From DASYYE01 sp035946955 (GTDB lineage Bacteria > Actinomycetota > Actinomycetes > Streptosporangiales > Streptosporangiaceae), in contig DASYYE010000246.1 of the NCBI GenBank assembly GCA_035946955.1, positions 1-11,706 of the forward strand: DNA of 11,706 bases, written 5' to 3'. Below, one piece after another: positions 1-6,316 of this stretch (position 1 is the stretch's first letter; each line of letters begins with the position of its first letter). The position numbers and the translations under genes are program-made. Under the pieces are notes generated by a model. It was not told the DNA's origin. It worked only from the letters and a program-made list of their open reading frames with translations, and did not search any database.

Positions 1-1045
1 GCGGGTCCGCCGCGGGCTGGCTCCTTGCGAAGACCTCATCAGCTCTTCCCACGGCGGCAAGGGTCTCCTGCACGCGGCCCAGCTTGGCGAGTGCCCTGGC
101 CCGTGCGGTGTGGAGCATGGCCTGCTCGGTGTGAGTCAGCCGGTCCGCACGGACAAGCGCCAGCTCAGCGTAGGTGAGGCCGTTGTCCGGCTGCCCGCAC
201 CAGGTAGCCTGCCGCGCCATCAGCGACAGCACCTTCGCCCGGTAGTGCCAATCGTCCGCCACCTCGGCACACGAAAGCCCGAACGCGAACATACGCCGGG
301 CATCGTCATGCGCGTATGCGTCAAAGGCCATGGCACCACAGACACCACTGAGGTAACCCACTGCGGAGAACAGCGCTGGCCTCAGCCGTTCCGGGCAGTC
401 GGTCTCCAGCAACCGAGCCGACCACCGAAGTTGCGCGGTCACCGCCTCACGGACAACGCCTCCGCCATAGGTGTGGTCCCAGGAAGTGAAAATGCGGGCC
501 GCGGAACGGACCTGCTGGATGTCGTGTTCACACACCTCGGCAGGGATGGGGGTGTGGCTCAGCGAGTCCAGCAGCCCCGCGGCGGGCGTCGCCGCAGCAG
601 CAACTGCACCCAAGCCTGCTTCGATGAACTCCCGGCGATCCACTGAGTCGCTCCGCCCAGTCACGAGCTGGTGCAAGCGCTGATCACTGTACAGACCTGC
701 GCTTGCCCGGGTGCGCACAAGCCACATCACTACCGGGAGGTCGGCGCGGACCGGTTCAGCCCCGGCGCGGCTGATCCTCTCGTAAAGATCAGCATCTGGT
801 TCAGGCGACGCGAGCGGTGTCACCGGAACGTGCGGTCGCGCTGACCGCTCCCACGCCGCTAGGAGAGCACCGTCGGCGCCGAGGTGCCTGTCCATCTCCA
901 GGGCCAGCTCGCGTGACCCGCGTTTGTGCCCGTTGACCACTTTGGAGAGGTAACCCGTGTTGTAGTGCGTCAGCCGGGAGAGTGCGTGCAGCGAGAGCCC
1001 GCGTTGCCTGTGCAGGCGGCCTAGCTCAGCTCCGAAATCGCTCAC
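1..1045 (-). CDS. XRE-family regulator with TPR-like C-terminal half (3' end outside window)
   Basis: Helix-turn-helix regulator of the actinobacterial XRE plus TPR-like type; a cytoplasmic DNA-binding role is inferred from the family. The GTG start (1043-1045) gives MSDFGAELGRLHRQRG, and about residues 5-60 form the HTH (RGLSLHALSRLTHYNTGYLS is the recognition region), ending LGADGALLAAW. A linker leads to DRREFIEAGLGAVAAAATP near residue 150; it looks Tat-like but is internal and recurs in these regulators. The rest is Ala/Leu-rich and helical, with TPR-like stretches (YHRAKVL-type pairs, AELALVRADRL, LGRVQETLAAV). The frame is open for 348 codons to the window edge. The start overlaps the Nudix stop as GTGA, so translation is probably coupled. 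The regulated genes and ligand are unknown. Family assignment is firm; the specific function is not. Confidence 0.85.
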   Translation of the reverse strand, partial: MSDFGAELGRLHRQRGLSLHALSRLTHYNTGYLSKVVNGHKRGSRELALEMDRHLGADGALLAAWERSARPHVPVTPLASPEPDADLYERISRAGAEPVRADLPVVMWLVRTRASAGLYSDQRLHQLVTGRSDSVDRREFIEAGLGAVAAAATPAAGLLDSLSHTPIPAEVCEHDIQQVRSAARIFTSWDHTYGGGVVREAVTAQLRWSARLLETDCPERLRPALFSAVGYLSGVCGAMAFDAYAHDDARRMFAFGLSCAEVADDWHYRAKVLSLMARQATWCGQPDNGLTYAELALVRADRLTHTEQAMLHTARARALAKLGRVQETLAAVGRADEVFARSQPAADP

Positions 1046-1602
1046 TGGACGTTACCGTCGTCGCAGCCCGCTGGTATTTGCTGTGCGGGCCAGCCGTCGT
1101 GCAAGTAGGCAGCTTGCCCGAACGCAAGTGCGCCGAGGGCCGCACTAAGACGTCTCCACATGTACGGGCGGAGACGTTTGGCCGCCTCTTCCTCCGTGCA
1201 GAACTCGAAGGCTGCCAGTTCCCCGTCGAGAAGCCTCAGGCTGAGGCTCTGTTCGTCGCTGAGGATGCCGCCGTCGAAGATGAACATCAGCGAGTCGTCC
1301 CATGGGCCGTGCGGCGGCACCCAGTCCAGGCAGAGCAGGGCACCGGCCTGGACGTCCAGGCCGAGTTCTTCTTTGACCTCGCGGCAGACGGTCTCGGTGG
1401 GTGGCTCATTGGCTTCGCTCATCCCACCCGGCAGGTCCCAGTCGGGCTTGTACCGGGGGTCGACAAGCAAGACCCGGCCATGGCGGTCTCGGAGCACCAC
1501 GTCAGCGCCGACGCGCTTGCGCGGCTGGGTCGCGTTGCCTTCGGCCAGGTGCGCCCGCCATGCCTGCGGGTCACGCTGGTACAGCGGTGCACTGTCGTTC
1601 AC
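1042..1602 (-). CDS. Nudix hydrolase
   Basis: A 186-residue Nudix-fold protein, expected to hydrolyse a nucleoside diphosphate linked to some moiety, with Mg2+ or Mn2+ as cofactor. It has a perfect Nudix box, G-x5-E-x7-REVKEELGL, at about residues 60-82, preceded by VGADVVLRDRHGRVLLVDPR and DWDLPGG, the usual first strands and loop. I chose the GTG at 1600-1602 because it overlaps the upstream stop as GTGA and has GGAG eight bases before it; the frame is open to 1665, which would add 21 low-quality residues. It sits between two XRE/TPR regulators, both junctions being 4-base overlaps. Nudix genes next to such regulators are common in streptomycetes, but the substrate cannot be read from the sequence. 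Confidence 0.88.
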   Translation of the reverse strand: MNDSAPLYQRDPQAWRAHLAEGNATQPRKRVGADVVLRDRHGRVLLVDPRYKPDWDLPGGMSEANEPPTETVCREVKEELGLDVQAGALLCLDWVPPHGPWDDSLMFIFDGGILSDEQSLSLRLLDGELAAFEFCTEEEAAKRLRPYMWRRLSAALGALAFGQAAYLHDGWPAQQIPAGCDDGNVQ

Positions 1603-2567
1603 TGGCCTGGCTCCATCTGGGCTGGGTGGTTGCCGGTCCCGGTCCCGAGCAAGGTATACAGCCACGATCGTTCACGCACCGCGACGCGTACCGCGGCCAG
1701 GAACGCCGCCACGGCGCTGCTGGCCTCATAGGGCTCCAGGAGCTTGGCCAAGTCACGGAAGTGCTGGACGAGCACGCAGGAACTGAGCGTGTGAGTGGCA
1801 TCAAGCGCCTGCTGTGCTGCCGCGCAGGCGGCTTCTGGCTCCCCTTGGGCGACAAGGATGCTGGCGAGCAGGAGCTGGCCGAAGGCGCGGCTTCGCGCAT
1901 GGGTGCCGGGACGGACCTCGATGATGCGGCGCGCGTAGCGGGCAGCGGCCTCGAGCTGGCCGAGCTGGCGCAGGCTCCGGGCGGCCTCACTGGCCAGCGA
2001 GCCCTCATCGAAGCGGCTGGTCCACGGCGACGGCGGTTCGGTGTGGTCCTGGTCGAGGGCTTGCTCGGCCCGCAGCATCACCTTGGCGCACTCGGCGTGC
2101 TCCGGCTGGGGCAGGGCAGCCAGCCCACGGGCCTCCAGGGCCAGCAGACGAGCCGCCAGCCCCGGGTGCGGCGGAGCCTGGGCCAAAACCTCCTGGCCCA
2201 GGCGGGCGAAACTGACTGCCCTGGCCGACTCGCCTTGGTGCAGCGCTAGGTGGCTCATGCTCCCTATGACATGCGCGGTGAGCTGGCCATCGCCGCCTGC
2301 GGAGGCCAGACCGAGGGAGCGCTGGAAGTGCTGGCCGGCGGCTTCGTCACGGCCCGCGTCGTGTGCCATCCAGCCGGCCATCTCAGTCAGCCCGCTCGCA
2401 GCGACGAAAATGTTCTGCTGGGAGCCACCGGCCACGCCGAACAAGCGCGGCGCCACAGCCGTCTGCAGGTAGGAGAGGACCGTGGCATACAGATGACCGC
2501 CCCCGACCTGCCGGTCTGCCGCCCGGAAACCATGCATCGCCGCCAGGTCCGCCCCGTCACCTGGCAA
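1599..2567 (-). CDS. N-terminally truncated XRE/TPR regulator, lacking the HTH
   Basis: The open frame encodes 322 residues matching only the C-terminal TPR-like half of an actinobacterial XRE regulator: ADRQVGGGHLYATVLSYLQ, then APRLFG, LTEMAGWMAHDAGRDEAA, a repeat of paired Ala-rich helices, and LASEAARSLRQLGQLEAAARYA. No HTH precedes it. The listed start is a TTG at 2565-2567; ATG at 2535-2537 is an alternative. The frame is open upstream to a TAG near 2647. A remnant of the missing part (ADGALMTAWDKLAPP, typical of the end of an XRE HTH) lies at about 2640-2697 in another frame and abuts an ISKra4 fragment. The gene was therefore probably cut by a transposon and then frameshifted. It may still be translated and keep the downstream Nudix and XRE genes coupled, but it cannot bind DNA by itself. 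Confidence 0.75.
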   Translation of the reverse strand: MPGDGADLAAMHGFRAADRQVGGGHLYATVLSYLQTAVAPRLFGVAGGSQQNIFVAASGLTEMAGWMAHDAGRDEAAGQHFQRSLGLASAGGDGQLTAHVIGSMSHLALHQGESARAVSFARLGQEVLAQAPPHPGLAARLLALEARGLAALPQPEHAECAKVMLRAEQALDQDHTEPPSPWTSRFDEGSLASEAARSLRQLGQLEAAARYARRIIEVRPGTHARSRAFGQLLLASILVAQGEPEAACAAAQQALDATHTLSSCVLVQHFRDLAKLLEPYEASSAVAAFLAAVRVAVRERSWLYTLLGTGTGNHPAQMEPGQ

Positions 2568-2697
2568 TCCCGCCGATGCCGACGCCGCTAACGGCAGGCC
2601 GGGCAGCAGGAAGATGCCAGGCTTTTCGTTCGCTGGGCGCTACCGGAGGCGCCAACTTGTCCCAGGCCGTCATGAGGGCGCCGTCGGCTCTGAGGTC
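2564..2697 (-). pseudogene. Detached remnant linking the XRE HTH to the TPR half
   Basis: In the minus frame ending at a TGA at 2561-2563, the peptide DLRADGALMTAWDKLAPPVA can be read. It parallels LGADGALLAAWERSA, which closes the HTH of the intact regulator at the left edge. This frame differs from the TPR-half frame, so at least one indel lies between about 2564 and 2647. Upstream the match stops at about 2697, exactly where transposase similarity begins. This places the broken HTH end of the truncated regulator. The match is short, so the call is moderate. Confidence 0.5.
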
Positions 2698-3005
2698 CAC
2701 GCGGCCCCGTCGCCGAGGACGACGGGCTGGCGGATGTGGTCTGACCCGCGGCGGCGGGCCTCGGCGGCGGTGAGCTGGGCGAACCGGTCGGCGGGTTCGA
2801 AGGTGGCCAGGTAGGTGCAGGAGCGCGGGTCGCGGACCGGGTGGCCGTTCTCATCGGTCGTGGTCTGGGTGAACAGGCGGCGAGCTTGGCCTCGCGGGTG
2901 TGGGCCTTGCCGTCTTGGCCCTTCCCGGGCCGGCCTTCGGTGGCGGCTGCGGTCATGGGGACTCCGGTGCCGTCGACGGCGATGTAGCACGTGGGAGACC
3001 GCTGA
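2697..3005 (-). mobile_element. ISKra4-type transposase fragment, frameshifted
   Basis: The minus strand holds an internal piece of a transposase resembling the ISKra4 family. One frame gives YIAVDGTGVPMT followed by EGRPGKGQDGKAHTREAKLA (about 2990-2880). A second frame continues with LFTQTTTDENGHPVRD, TYLATFEPADRF and HIRQPVVLGDGAAW (about 2876-2697). These are the conserved DGTGVPM, TREAKL, FTQT, PVRD and VVLGDGA.W blocks of that family as I remember it. One base appears lost near 2875-2881. The N-terminal part, the C-terminal part and both terminal repeats are absent, so this is a relic of roughly 100 codons that cannot transpose. Its left end abuts regulator sequence and its right end a DUF4326 pseudogene. 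Family assignment is from memory of motifs. Confidence 0.72.
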
Positions 3006-3023
3006 GACGGGGCAGGCGGCGGC

Positions 3024-3351
3024 ATGAAGACCACGGTCGTGAACATGAAGGACCACCTCAACGACCCGGACTACGCGGACGTTGTCTACGTCGGCCGCCG
3101 TCAGACTCGCAGGGGCTAGAACCTGGAAGCGTCCGCGCTCGCCAACGAGCCGCCTCCCAAGGGACGCCACCCTGGAGCAACGTCTCGAATCCACTGCCCG
3201 GTACGAGCAGCGCCTGCTCACCAGCCCGGACCTGATGGCTCTGCTGCCAGGGCTCCGGGGTCGCCGGGGCGGGTGCTGGTGCTGGCCCCTGCCTTGCCAT
3301 GCCGCCGTCATCGCGAGACTCGCGGACGCGACGGAGGACAGCCCGGCATGA
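3024..3351 (+). pseudogene. DUF4326 family protein, broken by an amber codon and a frameshift
   Basis: From ATG 3024 the frame reads MKTTVVNMKDHLND then ADVVYVGRRQTRRG and stops at TAG 3117-3119. It resumes with NLEASALANE, then after an indel near 3150 continues in another frame as LPRDATLEQRLESTARYEQR, LLTSPDLMALLPGLRG and CWCWPLPCHAAVIARLADA to TGA 3349-3351. The order TVVN..., YVGRR, W/SK.AN, Y..LL..P.L...LP.LRG, CWC.P.PCH is that of DUF4326, a small family common in phages and actinobacteria with no settled function. The expected residue at the stop is Trp, so TGG to TAG is the likely nonsense change. The stop overlaps the next ATG as ATGA. Confidence 0.68.
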
Positions 3352-3446
3352 CCGGGATCGAGTGGACCGAGGTCACAGGTGCCGGAATAGTGATATGTCG
3401 CCGAAGCACACCCGCTGGCATGTACAACATACTGCACGGTATTTAA
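3348..3446 (+). pseudogene. Possible 5' stub of a DUF5131 (phage Gp37/Gp68) gene
   Basis: The ATG at 3348 overlaps the DUF4326 stop as ATGA and gives MTGIEWTEVTGAGIVICR, ending at TAA 3444-3446 after 32 residues. The first ten residues match the usual opening of DUF5131 (phage Gp37/Gp68 family) proteins, which normally continue WNPVTGC and exceed 200 residues. The remainder is unlike that family, so similarity ends near 3378, where base composition drops to AT-rich. It is best read as a gene beheaded by recombination. The match is short, and chance cannot be excluded. Confidence 0.4.
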
Positions 3447-3517
3447 CGGGTACCGTATGCTGCACTAACGCGCCACTGAGCATACCGAGCGGTACGTTTA
3501 ACATACCGGGCGGTATG
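3428..3517. promoter_or_regulatory. Cluster of ATAC-N6-GTAT palindromes (TetR-type operator array)
   Basis: Three palindromes share one design: ATACTGCACGGTAT at 3429-3442, CATACCGAGCGGTACG at 3481-3496 and CATACCGGGCGGTATG at 3502-3517. The last is perfect outside its central two bases. Centres of the second and third are 21 bases apart, about two helical turns, and the first is 53 bases upstream of the second. A half-site (TACCGT, 3451-3456) forms a 6-base inverted repeat with ACGGTA at 3436-3441. Size, symmetry and spacing fit cooperative binding of a TetR/AcrR-type dimer, but no such regulator is encoded in the window. The controlled promoter could lie on either side; the nearest downstream gene begins at 3784. 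Confidence 0.5.
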
Positions 3518-3783
3518 GTGTGAAGTCAAAAGGGGAATTATTGGCGCGCCGTACCCATTTCGACTGACTTCGTTCCCTTATCCTGAGCGTCATGACGCCG
3601 CCGCACTGGCAGCGCACAGGGCCATAGGTGTGCGGACGGGCCGGTACCTCCTGCAAGAGCTTCCCGATCCGGCCGCTGACCTGTGTTGAGAGGGGTCGGG
3701 GTGAATCCTGGGCGACGGGGATCCGCAGGTGCAGAGGTCACCGGAGGCCAGTCGCGCTGCCGAGACGGGTTGGCTCGGACGAC
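3518..3783. other. Non-coding stretch between the operator cluster and the small membrane protein
   Basis: Together with the operator cluster, the gap from 3447 to 3783 carries no convincing gene. Frames open here on both strands (for example one reaching back to 3628 in frame with the membrane protein) are rich in Arg, Gly and Pro and lack a good ribosome binding site. A GGCGCGCC octamer lies at 3542-3549. I see no terminator or clear promoter hexamers. Confidence 0.4.
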
Positions 3784-4050
3784 ATGGGCCGAAGGGTGCT
3801 GACCACAATCCTGCGGGGGTGGCCAGCTTGGAGCGCCTGGGTGGCCGTGCTCATCATCGCAGCAGTCTTTGGGGTAACGTCACTCGCTGGCTGGATCGCC
3901 TATCTACGTTTCTGCCGTTTTTTGGTGAACAAGACGAACGACGCCGAGAGCCTCAAGCATGCCGCGACCGCAGCCAGGGCGTTCCGGGCTGGTGCACCGG
4001 CAGCACTTGCCCAGGCGCTGGGCAGGCTGCTGTCGCTCCGGGGCCGATGA
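3784..4050 (+). CDS. Small single-pass membrane protein, hypothetical
   Basis: Encodes 88 residues: MGRRVLTTILRGWPAWSAW, then a hydrophobic segment VAVLIIAAVFGVTSLAGWIA at about residues 20-39, then YLRFCRFLVNKTNDAESLKH and an Ala-rich cytoplasmic or periplasmic tail ending LGRLLSLRGR. It is probably a small inner-membrane protein with one transmembrane helix. I chose ATG 3784 because the hydrophobic domain follows closely and the 52 upstream codons in the same frame look non-coding, although no clear ribosome binding site precedes it. The tail motif YLRF..FLVN+T.D.E.L recalls small actinobacterial membrane proteins of unknown function, from memory only. It lies between decayed elements and may depend on the operator-like palindromes upstream. 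Confidence 0.5.
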   Translation: MGRRVLTTILRGWPAWSAWVAVLIIAAVFGVTSLAGWIAYLRFCRFLVNKTNDAESLKHAATAARAFRAGAPAALAQALGRLLSLRGR

Positions 4051-4257
4051 CCGCCCATGGAGAAATTGTTCGGCACTGTAAGAGTTAGCCTTAGTGGTTG
4101 TGTCATCATACCTCGGCAGTATTGGCGTCGGGTGAATCTTCCCAGCCTGAATAATTAGGGTTCTGATAGGGAGGTTTTTATCGGCCGAACCTGGGAATTA
4201 GTACGCACTAGACAGCGTTAAGTTACGTGGAACACCCTGGGATTTGGAGGGAGCGCG
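4051..4257. promoter_or_regulatory. AT-rich intergenic region with a strong ribosome binding site at its end
   Basis: This stretch is clearly less GC-rich than its surroundings and holds no ORF of note. A degenerate relative of the upstream palindromes, ATACC-N5-AGTAT with a seven-base centre between ATAC and GTAT, lies at 4108-4122. GGAGGGAG at 4246-4253 is well placed for the ATG at 4258. A promoter for that ORF is likely here, but I cannot pick its hexamers with confidence. Confidence 0.35.
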
Positions 4258-4383
4258 ATGGCCGTAATGACAGAATCCAGTCTGCGGAGACTGATTAGCA
4301 AGAGCGCTGTGATGGTGACCCTGGCGGACTTGCCGCACCATGAGGAGCGTCGTCAGCTAAGCTTCGATCCACCGTGTAAATAG
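4258..4383 (+). CDS. Truncated hypothetical protein (41 residues)
   Basis: The ATG at 4258 follows a strong GGAGG (4246-4250, seven-base spacing) and gives MAVMTESSLRRLISKSAVMV, then TLADLPHHEERRQ and a short tail to TAG 4381-4383. Its codons are less GC-rich than the neighbours. The tail runs into the left part of an IS1380-type element; GCTTCGA at about 4360-4366 and TCGAAGC at 4401-4407 form an inverted repeat around the junction. The likeliest reading is the beginning of a larger gene cut by the insertion. I do not recognise the family. A genuine small peptide is the alternative, supported only by the good ribosome binding site. Confidence 0.4.
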   Translation: MAVMTESSLRRLISKSAVMVTLADLPHHEERRQLSFDPPCK

Positions 4384-5471
4384 TGGTTCGTTTTGGCGCG
4401 TCGAAGCGAGAGGTGCCCTCTGAACTGGGGCGATGGGAGTTGCTGACACTTCCAGATCCCAAGCCGAGAGGACACCTCGCAAGTGCGATTGTTGCATGAT
4501 CTGGCGAAGATCCACGCGACGTTTGATGACCCGAACCTGGTGTCGCGGGCGGGGCTGGTGCCGGTGATGGCGCTGGCGCAGTGGGCAGGCCTGGGAGAGC
4601 TGGCTGGTGAGCACATGCGGATCGCCGGGGCCATGTGGGGGGAACGCCGCGGTGAAGGTGCCCGGCATCGTGGTGGGGATGATCGGCGGGGCGGATAGCA
4701 TCGATGACCTGGGCCTGCTGCGGCACGGGGGGATGCCGGTGCTGTTTGGCGGGGTCCGGGCGCCGTCCACGCTGGGGTCATTCCTGCGGTCGTTCACCTG
4801 GGAGAACGTGCTCCAACTGGGCAAGGTGAGCCGGGTGGTCCTGGGTGAGCTGGCCCGCCGTGCGCCGCTGCTGCCCGGCAAGGACGTGCTGGCCTTTGTG
4901 GACATTTGACTCCCAGCAGAAACGGGCCTACGGGCACAAGAAGCAAGGCGCCGGGTTCGGCCATACCCAAGATTCAGGGCAAGAGCCTGCTGTGCGGGGG
5001 CTGAATGCCCTGGTGGCCACCATCAGCACGCCGCTGGGCGCCCCGGTGGTCGCTGCCACCCGGCTGCACGGCGGCAGCGCGAACTCGGCCGCGTCGCCGG
5101 GGGGTTCGCCACCGAAGCGGTGCACACCGCCCGCAGCACCGGCTGCACCGGCACGATCGCGGTGCGGATGGATTCGGCCTTCTACAGTGCGGCGGCATGC
5201 GGCGCGGCGCGCTGGGGCATTCTTCTCGGTCGCAGTGGCGATGAACCCGCGCGTGCGGGCCGCGATCGCCGCCATCCCCGAGCGCGCCTGGACCCCCATC
5301 AACTACCCCCGCGCCATCTGGGATGACCAGCTCCGGGCCTGGGTGTCCGACGCCGAGGTGGCCGAAGTTCCCTATACCGCGTTCACCTCGAAGAAGAGCA
5401 GGGCGATCACCGCCCGGCTGGTCGTCCGCCGGGTCAAAGACCGCAACCGCCACGCAGCGGCCGGCCAGTAG
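4384..5471 (+). mobile_element. IS1380-type element remnant with frameshifted, 3'-truncated transposase
   Basis: The transposase reading starts at GTG 4483 (GAGAGG upstream) with LLHDLAKIHATFDDPNLVS. Across frames it continues GADSIDDLGLLRHGGMPVLF, GSFLRSFTWENVLQL, DVLAFVDI, KRAYGHKKQGAGFGHT, GCTGTIAVRMDSAFYSAAAC, AAIPERAWTPINYP and YTAFTSKKSRAITARLVV, typical of IS1380-family enzymes; the FVD-x-D and VRMDSA acidic residues are still present. Frame changes occur at a G6 run (4637-4642), a T3 run (4905-4907), CCC 4966-4968, near 4990, near 5090 and near 5208, mostly single-base length changes. The final part (GELFPVWRYH onward, over 100 residues) is missing, ending at TAG 5469-5471. The left end is probably between 4360 and 4400; no right repeat was found. 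The copy cannot make a functional enzyme as it stands. Confidence 0.75.
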
Positions 5472-5582
5472 GGTATTAGCCGCCCATCCTCCAGCCGGTG
5501 ATGGCTCCTGTTCAACTTGCTGGCTTCGGCAAAGTTGGTCAGGGGCCTGCGACTTGCGCCGCAACCGGACCCGGACAGCGAG

Positions 5583-5624
5583 GCACCCCCGCACGTGGGC
5601 CTGGCTGGCTAGGTGCGGGGGTGC
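5583..5624. terminator. Strong hairpin: 12-bp perfect stem, 18-base loop
   Basis: GCACCCCCGCAC at 5583-5594 is exactly complementary to GTGCGGGGGTGC at 5613-5624. No T-run follows on either strand, which is usual for actinobacterial terminators. It lies between the IS1380 remnant and the minus-strand lipoprotein gene, about 137 bases beyond that gene's stop, so it may end the minus-strand operon or shield it from reading out of the IS. A protein-binding site is possible but less likely. Confidence 0.55.
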
Positions 5625-5626
5625 TG

Positions 5627-5757
5627 ATCTTGGTCCTTGATTCACTAATGTCAGCTCGTCGTCGGGCATCACCTCCAGCGGCCGTGCGCAGGACTGGCAC
5701 TGGAACGGCTCTCGGACAGGGTGTCGCAGTCACCCGCCGCGCAGTGCCAGCCCTGCG
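5627..5757 (-). pseudogene. Possible remnant of a small zinc-ribbon protein
   Basis: In the gap after the lipoprotein gene, one minus frame reads GWHCAAGDCDTLS (C-x4-C) and the next frame continues EPFQCQSCARPLEV then MPDDELTLVNQG (C-x2-C). A missing base near 5713-5716 would fuse them into a short four-cysteine, zinc-ribbon-like protein. No start codon or ribosome binding site is evident, the family is not recognised, and the 3' end would run into the hairpin at 5583-5624. The rest of the 5472-5760 gap shows nothing else I can name. Confidence 0.25.
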
Positions 5758-5760
5758 GCT

Positions 5761-6303
5761 CTATGGCGCGGACGGCTGGCTGGTCATGCTCTGGGCGATG
5801 GCAAGCAGAGTCGCGGTCCCGTAGGTGCGGCTGACGAGGTTGGTGTCCACGCCGTTCAGGTCGAGTTCGACCCAGGCTGGGTTTGCACCGGTGGGGTCGG
5901 TGTGGGGTGTTATCACCAGTACTGGGTGCCCGTTGATGTGCTCGACTGTGGACTTGGCGTCCAGCCCGTGGCGGAACTTCGCGAAGAAACTGGTGGGGTC
6001 GTGGTAGGTCGCACGGGACAGCATGACCGTGACCTTCCCGTGGTCGAAGACCAGTGCGACCTGGTGGAGTGGTGTGCTGACCCAGACCTTGTCCAGGGTC
6101 TTGGCGTCTGCCAGGGGAGCATTGGGCATCGTGACGGGGTACCCGGCCGCTGACTGTGCACCGGCAACGGTCGTCTGCCTCTCGTGCAGGAACGGGCGGC
6201 TGTAGTCCGGGGCTGGGCCACTTGACGCAGAGCTAGATCCCTGCCCGGAGCATGCGGTGACACTCACCAGGACGGTTGCGGCCACCAGAAGCCTTGCCTT
6301 CAT
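5761..6303 (-). CDS. Lipoprotein, DUF4367-like, unknown function
   Basis: Encodes 180 residues starting at ATG 6301-6303, after GGAGAGGAG. The start is set by the signal: MKARLLVAATVLVSVTAC with lipobox V-T-A-C at residues 15-18, so Cys18 should be lipidated and the protein anchored outside the membrane. A Ser/Gly-rich linker (SGQGSSSASS) follows. The mature part has AGYPVTMPNAPL, VALVFDHGKVTVMLS, GHPVLVITPH and a C-terminal pattern PAWVELDLNGVDTNLVSRTY...LLAIAQSM. That tail resembles DUF4367 domains (W.e..g....l.S.....LL.IA.S), some of which occur in membrane-associated sensors and anti-sigma-like proteins. The resemblance is from memory. The gene starts 13 bases after the exported-protein stop, so the two are probably co-transcribed and may act together at the cell surface. 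Confidence 0.82.
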   Translation of the reverse strand: MKARLLVAATVLVSVTACSGQGSSSASSGPAPDYSRPFLHERQTTVAGAQSAAGYPVTMPNAPLADAKTLDKVWVSTPLHQVALVFDHGKVTVMLSRATYHDPTSFFAKFRHGLDAKSTVEHINGHPVLVITPHTDPTGANPAWVELDLNGVDTNLVSRTYGTATLLAIAQSMTSQPSAP

Positions 6304-6316
6304 CGGTGCTCCTCTC

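Noticed and set aside
110..646. 178-residue plus-strand ORF
   Set aside because: It is the antisense shadow of the left-edge XRE regulator, whose minus frame is open throughout and has a recognisable HTH and linker.
430..650. Tat-like signal (DRREFIEAGLGAVAAAATP) suggesting an exported protein
   Set aside because: The stretch is internal, about 150 residues after an HTH, and recurs in XRE/TPR regulators; the same motif is in the right-edge regulator.
982..2249. Long plus-strand ORFs of 249 and 282 residues
   Set aside because: They lie antisense to the Nudix and TPR-half genes, which carry clear motifs; the plus frames show none.
3428..3517. Reading the palindrome cluster as plasmid iterons or a CRISPR array
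   Set aside because: The units are short palindromes with unequal spacing (53 and 21 bases), lack uniform spacers, and have no Rep or Cas gene nearby.
4637..4642. Programmed frameshift in the transposase at the G6 run
   Set aside because: Restoring the frame needs a +1 shift there and five other changes follow, plus a missing 3' end, so decay or sequence error explains it better.
4974..5672. 232-residue minus-strand ORF
   Set aside because: Most of it is antisense to the conserved IS1380-type transposase reading. Only its first residues overlap the possible zinc-ribbon remnant.
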